From: CAYPZL01 sp964415045
GTDB taxonomy: Bacteria > Planctomycetota > Phycisphaerae > Sedimentisphaerales > Anaerobacaceae
DNA length: 16,023 bases
Direction: 5' to 3'
NCBI GenBank assembly: GCA_964415045.1
Contig: CAYPZL010000135.1
Location: 1 to 16,023, forward strand
Made by a program: the position numbers and the translations under genes
Notes under the pieces: generated by a model
Told to the model about the DNA's origin: nothing
Databases searched by the model: none
What the model saw: the letters and a program-made list of their open reading frames with translations, nothing else
Shown here: positions 5,873 through 13,250 of the stretch, piece by piece
How positions within the stretch are numbered: the stretch's first letter is position 1
Layout: each line of letters begins with the position of its first letter

Positions 5873-7267
5873 TCAGAACCAAGCCCTCTTTTTCGCAGGC
5901 GTTTCCGTCTGTACCGGGATGGGCGTCTCTTTCTGTTTTTCGTCGAGTCCCGGTTCGGGCAAGATCCGACGGTGGAACATGTCGGGCGGCATCTCGACGC
6001 CAAACGCTTTAAGCCGGTTCAGCAGGTTAGGCCGCACTCCACAGACCTCGAAGTCGCCAAAGGCGTTTCCTTCCTGATCTACGCCTCTTTGATTGAAGCG
6101 GAACAGGTCGTGAAGGCAGATTGTATCGCTTTCCATGCCCGTGATCTCACAAATCGTGACGACCTTTCGCTTCCCCCCGGAGAGACGGCCCAAGTGAATC
6201 AGGACGTCGAGGGCCGAACCGATCTGATCGCGGATCGCATGAACAGGAAGGTTCAGGCCGGCCATACTGACCATATTCTCAAGTCTTCGCAGGGCGTCGC
6301 GGGGGCTGTTCGCGTGTACGGTGGTCATGGAGCCCTCGTGACCGGTGTTCATGGCCTGAAGCATGTCAAGAGTTTCGCCGCCACGAACCTCGCCAATGAT
6401 GATCCGGTCCGGTCGCATGCGCAAGCTGTTCCGCAGCAAATCCCGTTGCGTGACCTCGCCCTTGCCCTCGAGGTTGGGCGGGCGCGTCTCCAGGCGGACG
6501 ACGTGCGACTGTTGTAGCTGGAGTTCGGCGGCGTCCTCGATGGTGACGATTCGCTCGCCCTCGGGAATCCATCGCGACAGCGCGTTGAGGAAAGTCGTTT
6601 TGCCGGTTCCGGTGCCACCGGAGATCAGGACGTTCAGCTTACACTGCACGCAGGCCTCAACAAACGTCGCCATCTCCAGCCGTATGGCTTCCAACTCGAT
6701 GAGCCTTTGCATGTCAAGAGGGTTGGTGCCGAATCGCCGGATGCTGACGCTCGGACCGTCTAAGGCCAGGGGCGGTATGATCGCGTTGACACGCGACCCA
6801 TCGGGCAACCGGGCGTCGAGCATCGGTGTGCTCTCGTCGACCCGCCGCCCCACGCTGTCGGCAATTCTCCGGATCACTCGCATGAGGTGATCATTGTCAA
6901 GAAACGTTGCGTCCGTCGGCTCGAGTCGGCCCTGGCGCTCGATGTAAATCTTGCGCGGGCCGTTGACAAGGATGTCGCTGACGAACGGATCGCGAAGAAA
7001 CTCGTCCAACGGTCCGTAGCCGAAGACCTCGTCCATCACTTGACTGATCAGTTGCTGCTTCTCCGGGCCGGAGAGTGGGATTCGCTCCTCCCGCAGCAAG
7101 GCATCGACTCGCTCGACACACTGGGCGTGCAACTGTTGCAGCGGAACGCGCCTCGCCTCCGCGAGGTTCATCGCCTGAATCAGTTTGTGATGTACCCGGG
7201 CCTTGAGTTGCAGCGTGGTCTCAGCGCCTGATTTTGCGACGATGCGGCCGGCTTGTTTATCAAACAC
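5873..7267 (-). CDS. cpaF: CpaF/TadA: pilus assembly ATPase
   Basis: This is a secretion-family hexameric ATPase that hydrolyses ATP to drive Flp pilus polymerisation. I place the start at GTG 7267 because GAGGAG sits 8 bases upstream and it begins 2 bases after the cpaE stop. A GTG at 7309 inside cpaE is possible but has no ribosome binding site. With the chosen start it has 464 residues: a helical N-terminal region, the conserved FGYGPLDEFLRD and DILVNGP motifs, then Walker A GGTGTGKTT (Lys about 223), the acidic TIEDAAELQL motif, the RPDRIIIGEVRGGE Walker B region and the GHEGSMTTVHAN histidine box. All key residues are intact. The C-terminal tail after about residue 430 is proline/lysine-rich and variable. 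Confidence 0.95.
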   Translation of the reverse strand: MFDKQAGRIVAKSGAETTLQLKARVHHKLIQAMNLAEARRVPLQQLHAQCVERVDALLREERIPLSGPEKQQLISQVMDEVFGYGPLDEFLRDPFVSDILVNGPRKIYIERQGRLEPTDATFLDNDHLMRVIRRIADSVGRRVDESTPMLDARLPDGSRVNAIIPPLALDGPSVSIRRFGTNPLDMQRLIELEAIRLEMATFVEACVQCKLNVLISGGTGTGKTTFLNALSRWIPEGERIVTIEDAAELQLQQSHVVRLETRPPNLEGKGEVTQRDLLRNSLRMRPDRIIIGEVRGGETLDMLQAMNTGHEGSMTTVHANSPRDALRRLENMVSMAGLNLPVHAIRDQIGSALDVLIHLGRLSGGKRKVVTICEITGMESDTICLHDLFRFNQRGVDQEGNAFGDFEVCGVRPNLLNRLKAFGVEMPPDMFHRRILPEPGLDEKQKETPIPVQTETPAKKRAWF

Positions 7268-7269
7268 GA

Positions 7270-8442
7270 TTATGCTCCTCCTCTTCCTGTGCGTCCGTTC
7301 GATGTCCACTGCCCCACGCGTCTGGCCACCCTGCGGAAGTCACGTCGCAAGCCAGAAAAAGGCGCGAATTGGGCGAGGGGCTTCCCGTAATGGTTGCTAC
7401 GAATGGCCCTTTTCAGGTCGGTGCGCACACGGAACAAGGGCTTGACTCCCAGGACCTTTTGGACTTCGACGGCATTCAGCAATGCGCCGCGTTTGTCGAA
7501 CTGGTTGGCTACGATCAGGACATGATCAGGAGCCATGTCCTTCTGCTTCATCTGGGCGATCATGCCTTTCGCGGACGTTACGTCGCGGACCGTCAGTCGC
7601 ATCACGATGACCGCTGCACGGCTGACCGAGGCCAGATCAACAGCGGCCTGCTGCGGCAACCGGGGCGCGTCAACGACGACGTACCTGTGCGACTCGCAAC
7701 ACGCCTCAAGAACTTGACAGAGATGATCGTAGTTCATCGGCTGATGCCTGTCTGCTTCTGCCACGGCGGGGCTCAGCAGCACGTCGAGGTTCTCGCTGAC
7801 TTGAACGACACTGGACTCGACCAAGTGCCGGTCAATGGTACCTTCGCGGTTGAGCATTTGCGCGACGCCATATTCACCCTTAACGCTGAGGTACTGGGCG
7901 GCGGAGCCGTAGTGTGGGTCGAGATCGACCAACAAGACCGGCCGTTGGCTGGCCAGCCGCAGTTCGGCGGCCAGGTTCACCGCCACCGTAGTGGCCCCAC
8001 AACCACCGCTGCATGAGAACACCGAGATCACATTTCCCGTCTGAGTCTTGGCCTGCGACTCGTTCACGAGCAGTTTTTCGAGAACGGTGTCCAGCTCGGT
8101 CGCGATGGCGCTCTTTCGCAGGAAGTGCCTCGCCCCGGCTTGCATCGCCTCGAGCACCAATTGCTCCTCGAACTCACGCGAGGTGACCACGGACACCATG
8201 CCGGGTCGTGCTGTGTTTGTCTTGGCCAGGTCGCAGAGTATCTGTTGCGGATTACTGTCGACATCGACAATGGCGATCGCGCGTGTCCTGTCGGCAGCGG
8301 GTTTGGCCAAGCAGGCTCTGAACTCGGTTATGCCCTTGCAGACACTCATTTTTCCTTGCACCGAGCCGGATTGCATCACCGCGCGTACGGCGGCCACAGT
8401 CTCGACGTCCGTTGTCAACAGCAGCACGTCTGCCGGCCTCAT
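7270..8442 (-). CDS. cpaE: CpaE/TadZ: receiver-like plus MinD/ParA-like protein
   Basis: ATG 8442 follows AAGGAGA by 9 bases; the frame is open further upstream but would overlap cpaC. The 390-residue protein has an atypical receiver domain (about 4-125, with a D60/D62 pair in the acceptor position and R109-K110 late in the domain) and a MinD/ParA-type ATPase domain from about 137. In other systems CpaE/TadZ localises the pilus machine, often to a pole. The Walker A' loop reads CSGGCGATT (144-152), lacking both the signature lysine and the P-loop lysine of KGGxGKT, while VDLDPHYGSA (172-181) is kept. Loss of the P-loop lysine is common in CpaE, but loss of both suggests weak or no ATP hydrolysis. 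Confidence 0.9.
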   Translation of the reverse strand: MRPADVLLLTTDVETVAAVRAVMQSGSVQGKMSVCKGITEFRACLAKPAADRTRAIAIVDVDSNPQQILCDLAKTNTARPGMVSVVTSREFEEQLVLEAMQAGARHFLRKSAIATELDTVLEKLLVNESQAKTQTGNVISVFSCSGGCGATTVAVNLAAELRLASQRPVLLVDLDPHYGSAAQYLSVKGEYGVAQMLNREGTIDRHLVESSVVQVSENLDVLLSPAVAEADRHQPMNYDHLCQVLEACCESHRYVVVDAPRLPQQAAVDLASVSRAAVIVMRLTVRDVTSAKGMIAQMKQKDMAPDHVLIVANQFDKRGALLNAVEVQKVLGVKPLFRVRTDLKRAIRSNHYGKPLAQFAPFSGLRRDFRRVARRVGQWTSNGRTGRGGA

Positions 8443-8492
8443 AGGGGAATGTCTCCTTTCACTCCTGCTTCTGCTCTTAAAATCACGAGCGA

Positions 8493-10214
8493 TCATGCGC
8501 GAATCTGCCAAAGTAAACCTATAGCGGCAACCGGCTGCCTTCCCGTGATGAGAAGTGCACCCTCGATGGGCGTGGAGGGTAGGCCCGAAGGAGTCGTCCA
8601 TGGCTGATTCTTGCCCGGCGCGTCCTTCTCAAGCGGCGCCGCCTCTGTCTTGTCCGTACCTGGTGCCGGGGCCGTGTCGTTCTGATTGTCGGCTTCCGCA
8701 GCGCGTGCGGCCTCGGGATAGGTCTGTTCCTCGTAGGTGTCCCAGGCGCCGGGTCCGACGAGTCCGTCAAGGCCCATCTCCTTGAGCCACTGCTGGCTCG
8801 CCGGATCGATTTGCGCGGGCCTTCTGCCTTCGATCCGGCCCTCTATGTACAGCTCCCAGTCGTTCGGAGCCCGGTGGGCCACGCCGGGCAGCGGCGGGGC
8901 AGAGGCCGTGGACATTGGCTCCACCAGCGAAGCCGTCACGAGGATCACCAGTTCGCTCTGCTCGTTCCTGTATCGCACGGAGCGGAACAGTGGTCCAATG
9001 ACCGGCAGATCGCCCAGGCCGGGAATTCGCGAGTTGATAGCGGCGTCGTTGCTGCGGAGCAGCCCGGCCATTGCGAAGGACTGGCCGCTCTTGAGCTCCA
9101 GTGTTGTCTCCGCTCGTCGCGTTGTCAGGCCCGGCACGGAATAGCCCTGGATCTGGAGAGCCCCTACTTCCGTGAGCTCACTGACTTCCTGGAGGGCGTG
9201 CAGACGGATGCCGCCGTCGCCGAGGACGATGGGCTCGAAGACCAGGAGCACGCCGAACCGCTTGTATTCGATCGTGATCGTCTGGCCGCCGCCGGCCCCG
9301 CTGGTCTGGGGGACAGGGATGGGAAACTCACCGCCCGCGAGGAAATCTGCTGATTCACCGCTGAGAGTCACGAGCGTCGGGTTGGCGAGGATCCGCATGT
9401 ACTGGTTCTCGGCAAGGGCCTGCAAGTACACCTCGAGGTCGGCCCTGGGAAAGCCCCCGAAAAGGGTCACATTGGAGCCAACGGCAATGCCGTCCTCCGG
9501 CGTGGCGAAGACCAAATGGTCCATAGCTTCTGGAGTCGTGAAAACCTGCCCCGCGGGGCCAATATCGATGGACGGCACGATCCCGCCGATCTTTTGACCG
9601 AAAAAGAAATCGTCGTCCGTACCTACGGCGTTGATTCCCAACTGGCGCAAGGCCGCCCGGCTGACTTCGGCGACGCGGACCTGCAATTGAACCTGCTGGA
9701 TGCCGGCCACGCTTGTCATGTCCACGTAAGGGATCTTCGTCTGTTCCAGGTATTGCCTCATCTGGGTGGCCTGATCCGTACTTCGCAGCAGGCCCTGTAT
9801 GAGCAAGACCTCGCCGGAATCGCTCACCTGGAGCTCGGCTGTGGGAAAAAGCCGCTGCAGGCTGTTCTGAATGTTCTCCAGATCAAGTCGAACGATTACC
9901 CGCCGTTGCCACGTTTCACTCTCATCCTCACTCCAGAGGATCAGGTCGGTCGAGCCGACTTTGAGGCCCTGGACGAGGACCTGCTCCGGCGTGAGCACCT
10001 GGACATCCGCGACCTTCGGATCCGTGACAGCGACGCGGACCGTCGGCCAGGGCGCCCGTACAACCGTGGACCGTCCGGCAATCAGTGTAATCGGTCCGGA
10101 ATCTGCTCCAGCCTCTGCCAGACTGGCTCCGCACAGCCCCAAAGAAAAGATGACGGCCGTCACCCATTGAAGGAGATGACCACGTATCATCGCTGCCCTT
10201 GCTGAATTACACAT
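8493..10214 (-). CDS. cpaC: CpaC/RcpA: outer-membrane secretin of the Tad pilus
   Basis: I place the start at ATG 10214, six bases after GGGAGG, giving 573 residues; ATG 10190 is an alternative with a weaker site. Residues about 10-35 are a signal peptide (FSLGLCGASLAEA). Then come an N-terminal pilus-formation domain (GRSTVVRAPWPTVRVAVTDP), a BON-like segment (about 105-165), and a secretin domain ending in the hallmark IPGLGDLPVIGPLFRS and SELVILVTASLVEP (about 400-435). The secretin forms the outer-membrane channel for the pilus. The last ~130 residues are Pro/Ala/Glu-rich and probably disordered, an extension beyond the core family. It is separated from cpaB by 73 bases and from cpaE by 50. 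Confidence 0.93.
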   Translation of the reverse strand: MCNSARAAMIRGHLLQWVTAVIFSLGLCGASLAEAGADSGPITLIAGRSTVVRAPWPTVRVAVTDPKVADVQVLTPEQVLVQGLKVGSTDLILWSEDESETWQRRVIVRLDLENIQNSLQRLFPTAELQVSDSGEVLLIQGLLRSTDQATQMRQYLEQTKIPYVDMTSVAGIQQVQLQVRVAEVSRAALRQLGINAVGTDDDFFFGQKIGGIVPSIDIGPAGQVFTTPEAMDHLVFATPEDGIAVGSNVTLFGGFPRADLEVYLQALAENQYMRILANPTLVTLSGESADFLAGGEFPIPVPQTSGAGGGQTITIEYKRFGVLLVFEPIVLGDGGIRLHALQEVSELTEVGALQIQGYSVPGLTTRRAETTLELKSGQSFAMAGLLRSNDAAINSRIPGLGDLPVIGPLFRSVRYRNEQSELVILVTASLVEPMSTASAPPLPGVAHRAPNDWELYIEGRIEGRRPAQIDPASQQWLKEMGLDGLVGPGAWDTYEEQTYPEAARAAEADNQNDTAPAPGTDKTEAAPLEKDAPGKNQPWTTPSGLPSTPIEGALLITGRQPVAAIGLLWQIRA

Positions 10215-10287
10215 AAACATCCTCCCTACGGAGAGCACCAGCCAAATCAGCCTGGCGCTGGCCAGCCACGTTATGCGCCGTGTGCAT

Positions 10288-11334
10288 TCATTCATCCGCT
10301 TTCTGTGCTACTCCCTGTTTCTCCTGCTTCGTATCTCCTGCCTCAAGCTCGGTCTCCTCGACGTTTTGCCCCCGGATGACCGTCACCTGCCAGGCAGATC
10401 TCCTCCGCTTGAAACCAGCTATAGTCTCCAGATCGCCACCGGAGGGGGTGTTGATCGTTGTGCTTGGGTCGGCGGCCGTTGGGCCAATGGAGCCTACCGT
10501 CGCAGACCTGACCGCGTTCGGGTCGAGCACGGGCGAAGGGTTGAGCACGCGCTGAATGGAACTGACCAGGGCCAGCGTCTGCGGATCCAGGGACTCACTG
10601 GCGGCCGTCAATTGGCCTTCCTTGACGATCATGGGCTCCATGGGATTCAGCCCTTTGTCGGTGGGGTTGCGCATAGCCAGACCGAGCGTTCCTTTCTGCA
10701 GCGCCAATTGGAGAGCAGCCGCCTGGCGGGCCGCCACCTCGAGAGTGACGGTAATATTGCTGCTTGAAGAGGAGGATCTTCTCTTGGCAATCTCAGCCGC
10801 TGCTTTCTCGTCGGTTGGTGGGATCACAGTATCATCCTCGATGCCGAGGACCTGGATGTTTTGAAGCAGGGGTGTGACCACTGCCTCGCCCTTCTCGCGG
10901 TTCGACAGCGGGAACGTGGCGAAGACGTCCACGATGCAGCCCGGGTACAGCAGGTCCACAGCCGTCGAACGCCGGGGCAGCGGAGCCGGGAAGGCCAACA
11001 TGCCGGGCCGAAGCAGGTCGTCAATGCTGTTCTTTGGGATAAACTGAGAATCTGCCAGGGGTTGGCCCTTCACAACGGCAACCTTGAGGATCTTGCCCGC
11101 CGCCTGGCTCCAGTTGGAAAGATAATCCCGAGGCAGCCCGATCAGAGGCATCTTCTTCACTTCGACCAAGTCCGCCGTGAGAGGGGTCCGGGCCTCGAGG
11201 TTGGCAGCGGCCACGAGGACGTCAAAAGTGCTCACCTCCCTCGGCCCGAAGAAAGACAAGCTCTGTACGAAAATGGCAGCGGCTCCTGCCGCCACGAGTC
11301 CGAGCACAACCAGCATGATGACTGCGAGTTTCAT
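10288..11334 (-). CDS. cpaB: CpaB/RcpC: Flp pilus assembly periplasmic protein
   Basis: ATG 11334 follows AGGGGG at about 9 bases. The 348-residue protein has an N-terminal membrane anchor (about 3-28), a SAF domain (about 38-100, VLVAAANLEARTPLTADLVE) and an RcpC/CpaB domain (about 110-240: PRRSTAVDLLYPGCIVDVFATF, LLQNIQVLGIEDD, VTLEVAARQAAALQLALQKG, LGLAMRNPTD). CpaB is a periplasmic partner of the secretin. An unusual RRSSSSSSN tract (about 185-193) interrupts the second domain as a flexible loop. The C-terminal ~100 residues are low in predicted structure, with KRRRSAWQVTVIRG as the one conserved-looking strand. It is immediately upstream of cpaC, the usual order. Confidence 0.92.
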   Translation of the reverse strand: MKLAVIMLVVLGLVAAGAAAIFVQSLSFFGPREVSTFDVLVAAANLEARTPLTADLVEVKKMPLIGLPRDYLSNWSQAAGKILKVAVVKGQPLADSQFIPKNSIDDLLRPGMLAFPAPLPRRSTAVDLLYPGCIVDVFATFPLSNREKGEAVVTPLLQNIQVLGIEDDTVIPPTDEKAAAEIAKRRSSSSSSNITVTLEVAARQAAALQLALQKGTLGLAMRNPTDKGLNPMEPMIVKEGQLTAASESLDPQTLALVSSIQRVLNPSPVLDPNAVRSATVGSIGPTAADPSTTINTPSGGDLETIAGFKRRRSAWQVTVIRGQNVEETELEAGDTKQEKQGVAQKADE

Positions 11335-11367
11335 ATCTACGGGCCCCCTAAATATCGGAAAGTCGCC

Positions 11368-11793
11368 TCATCCTTCTTTTGCCATAATCACAACGGCCCG
11401 GCAATCAGGAACCGGCAGCAGGCTTATCGGTAGCAGCCGCACCGCCGAGGACGTCTTCGGAATGATCACCCGGCCCTCGACACAGGCCCGCCCACTGGGA
11501 TCCAATGTATCCGTCACCTCGCTCGTTGTTGCCGCCGCTTGCAACAGCGGAAACAGGGCATTCTGAAGAGCCGCCGTGCCGTCGGCTGGTGTACCGTTGA
11601 GAACTGCGGCGACTCGCGCGCCCTGCCTTGCTGCGTTTGTCGCCGTATGAAGGCAGTAGAAGAACCAGCCGTACTGAATTGCGCCAAGCGTGACCATGCA
11701 GAGCAGTATCATAACGAGGGCGGCTTCAGCCAGCACGACGCCTCGGAGTCGCCGGGGGTCTCTCCGTTGCAGGATTGTCCTTATCCGTTCCAT
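11368..11793 (-). CDS. tadE: TadE-like pseudopilin
   Basis: This 141-residue protein overlaps the end of the peptidase gene by 13 nt (ATG 11793), and no separate ribosome binding site is visible, so translation is probably coupled. A basic N-terminus (about 1-18) precedes GVVLAEAALVMILLCMVTLGAIQYGWFFY, the TadE-type prepilin region with the glycine, E23 and long hydrophobic helix, followed by ATNAARQGARVAA, the typical TadE motif. The rest is a small extracytoplasmic domain with two cysteines. TadE is a minor pseudopilin processed by the TadV/CpaA peptidase. Only one such gene is found here; no separate TadF is visible. Confidence 0.88.
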   Translation of the reverse strand: MERIRTILQRRDPRRLRGVVLAEAALVMILLCMVTLGAIQYGWFFYCLHTATNAARQGARVAAVLNGTPADGTAALQNALFPLLQAAATTSEVTDTLDPSGRACVEGRVIIPKTSSAVRLLPISLLPVPDCRAVVIMAKEG

Positions 11794-12362
11794 AAACGCA
11801 CCACAAACGCACCGATACAGACGCCAATGAAAATAGCGGGGCCGTATGGCATTGCCAGCGGTTCACCCCCGACCCGTGTATTCTCCTGTGGGTCGGTCCT
11901 CACAAGCGCCCAGCCTTTTCGCCCACAACACAACGCTGCCATCATGATGTAGAACGCAGTTCCAATTCGAGCCAGCATCGGGCGCAATTGTTTTTTCAGC
12001 GCGGCGTGGGCCACGCCGAACAAGGCGCCCACAGCAGCGACACACACCAGGACAACGATCCCCGCCTCAAGACCGAGCCACGCCGCGAGAGCCCCCATCA
12101 TCTTGGCGTCCCCCGCCCCGCCCCCGGCAAAGACGAACAGTAGCACGTACGGAAGCCCAACAGCGACGCAAGCGATAATGGACTCAGCGGCCCCGCCCAA
12201 TCCCTTCTGCAAGAGAGCATACAATAGACCCGTGGCAAGCAGTGGCAGGGTGAGAGCGTTTGGGATTCGCCGTTGCCTGACATCGATCACAGCCGCGATC
12301 AGTGCCGCGCCGGTTGCCACCGCCCACTGCGCGCCGGTCACGCTGCTCATGTCATCAAGCAT
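11781..12362 (-). CDS. cpaA: TadV/CpaA: A24 prepilin peptidase
   Basis: ATG 12362 lies about 10 bases after GAGAGGA and gives 193 residues; a GTG at 12392 and an ATG at 12350 are alternatives. It is a polytopic membrane protein with about five to six hydrophobic segments. The two catalytic aspartates of the A24 family are present: D27 in VIDVRQRRIPN and D85 in GGGAGDAKMM. It lacks the N-terminal methyltransferase domain of PilD-type enzymes, as expected for TadV/CpaA. It would cleave Flp at G14 and the TadE-like protein. It is the second gene of the operon, 168 bases from flp, and overlaps tadE. Confidence 0.93.
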   Translation of the reverse strand: MLDDMSSVTGAQWAVATGAALIAAVIDVRQRRIPNALTLPLLATGLLYALLQKGLGGAAESIIACVAVGLPYVLLFVFAGGGAGDAKMMGALAAWLGLEAGIVVLVCVAAVGALFGVAHAALKKQLRPMLARIGTAFYIMMAALCCGRKGWALVRTDPQENTRVGGEPLAMPYGPAIFIGVCIGAFVVRLWNG

Positions 12363-12476
12363 GTCAGGGAATTCCTCTCTCGTCCTGTGCACGCATGTCG
12401 ATTCGGGCGCACCGCCTCACGTCCACGCAAGCCTTGGGCAAACACCTGCGGCAGAAATCTATGCTCGTGCGCAGGG

Positions 12477-12502
12477 GCCGTTTCTCAAGGCAAGAAGACG
12501 GC
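12477..12502 (-). other. Stem-loop between flp and the peptidase gene
   Basis: On the minus strand GCCGTCTTCT pairs with AGAAACGGC around a seven-base loop, nine pairs with one bulge, 29 bases after the flp stop. No T-run follows, so it is not a full terminator. A stem-loop after a major pilin gene could stabilise the pilin mRNA end and reduce expression of the downstream genes. That role is inferred from position only. Confidence 0.35.
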
Positions 12503-12530
12503 TCTCAGCACGTGGAACGTCGCGAGAGGA

Positions 12531-12704
12531 TCAGGGATTCTTACTTAACTCCCCTGTAACCCTGTCGAATGCCGCGACAATTTGGGTTCGCAGCGCAACA
12601 ATGGCTACGATGACCGCAGCGACAATCAACGCTGTCATCACGGCGTACTCGGAGAGCTCCAATCCCTGCTCGTCCCTCAGGAACTTCTCGACCAGCTTTT
12701 TCAT
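12531..12704 (-). CDS. flp: Flp major pilin (57 aa)
   Basis: ATG 12704 follows GAAGGAG with a 7-base spacer. The 57-residue product begins MKKLVEKFLRDEQG, then LELSEYAVMTALI. This is the Flp signature: cleavage after G14, Glu at +5 (E19) and Tyr at +6 (Y20), followed by a hydrophobic helix (about 21-38) and a short tail. After processing the mature pilin has 43 residues and polymerises into the pilus. It is the first gene of the minus-strand operon, with a promoter candidate about 300 bases upstream. Length and motifs match Flp/Fap pilins closely. Confidence 0.95.
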   Translation of the reverse strand: MKKLVEKFLRDEQGLELSEYAVMTALIVAAVIVAIVALRTQIVAAFDRVTGELSKNP

Positions 12705-12767
12705 CACTCTTCTCCTTCAACTTTTGGGCTCAGAACATAGACCCTATAGGCTACCCTTGCCAGCTCC

Positions 12768-12781
12768 GAGGAACATTCCTC
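12768..12781. promoter_or_regulatory. 14-bp dyad in the flp leader
   Basis: GAGGAACATTCCTC is a perfect 6+6 inverted repeat with a two-base centre. It lies 64 bases upstream of the flp start codon, inside the predicted leader. It could be a protein binding site or an RNA hairpin, though a two-base loop is too tight for a simple RNA stem-loop. Function unknown. Confidence 0.3.
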
Positions 12782-12962
12782 TTCGCGTAACTTCCCGAAT
12801 GCAATTCCCCATGCGATAGAGACATAGCATGACAGGTGGTTTTGAAACGCAGAGTGGATTCTCCCCATCCGTGCGGAAAAACTCCCCCGTCCTGTCATCG
12901 ACACACCGCGGCTCAGCGCCGCACCCTGGTCAACGAATGCTCCACATCCGTTCCACTCCAGG

Positions 12963-13001
12963 GTTTCCAAGACATTCACTGGCGTTTCCAAGACATTCAC
13001 T
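12963..13001. repeat. Tandem 18-bp direct repeats at the flp transcription start
   Basis: GTTTCCAAGACATTCACT occurs at 12963-12980 and again, identical, at 12984-13001. The 21-base period equals two helical turns, so a protein could bind both copies on one face of the DNA. On the minus strand the copies cover about -1 to +38 relative to the predicted flp start. That is the position of a repressor operator, or of a repeated 5' leader element. Confidence 0.55.
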
Positions 13002-13006
13002 TGGGG

Positions 13007-13035
13007 ATTGTATGAGCGGCAACGCCAGTTGTCAA
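13007..13035 (-). promoter_or_regulatory. Sigma-70 promoter for flp and the tad operon
   Basis: On the minus strand TTGACA (13035-13030), a 17-base spacer, and TACAAT (13012-13007) match the housekeeping consensus at 11 of 12 positions. Just upstream, GAAAAATTTTTC (13055-13044) falls at about -44 to -55, where an UP element would sit. Transcription should start near 13000, giving a leader of about 296 nt before flp. No other gene lies between, so this is the best promoter for the operon. Confidence 0.65.
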
Positions 13036-13157
13036 GGGAAAACGAAAAATTTTTCCTCCCGGAATCCGACCGTTGGCCGCAGACCGTGCTGCGCCGCGTC
13101 CAACGCCCCGGCGGGTGCATCGGCGGCGGATTTCTTCAGAAACAAATCACAGGATGC

Positions 13158-13186
13158 TTGACAAACTGAGTGCAGAAGGCTACACT
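13158..13186 (+). promoter_or_regulatory. Sigma-70 promoter for the tadG-like gene
   Basis: TTGACA (13158-13163), a 17-base spacer and TACACT (13181-13186) match consensus at 10 of 12 positions. Transcription would start near 13193, beside the palindrome CGGATATCCG (13194-13203), about 58 bases before the tadG-like start codon. It points away from the flp promoter; the two -35 boxes are 122 bases apart. Confidence 0.6.
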
Positions 13187-13250
13187 CTTTTATCGGATAT
13201 CCGGTGTTGGGTGAACCGGGCTCAGGAGGAATATTACACGGGGGTGTGGT

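Larger units (their letters stand above)
12705..13250. other. Divergent flp/tadG control region (546 bases)
   Basis: There is no convincing gene here. The region holds the minus-strand flp promoter (13007-13035), an AT-rich upstream element (13044-13055), two 18-base direct repeats (12963-13001), a dyad GAGGAA-CA-TTCCTC (12768-12781), the plus-strand tadG promoter (13158-13186) and a small palindrome at its start point (13194-13203). A minus-strand frame ends TGATG across the flp start but has no ribosome binding site. The flp leader would be about 296 nt, unusually long for a pilin gene. Confidence 0.6.

Noticed and set aside
7268..7309. GTG at 7309 as the cpaF start
   Set aside because: It lies inside cpaE with no ribosome binding site, whereas GTG 7267 has GAGGAG at good spacing right after the cpaE stop.
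12704..13120. Minus-strand frame ending TGATG on the flp start
   Set aside because: Its first ATG lies upstream of the flp promoter, internal starts lack ribosome binding sites and the sequence is not family-like. The overlap with flp is noted, but I do not call it a gene.
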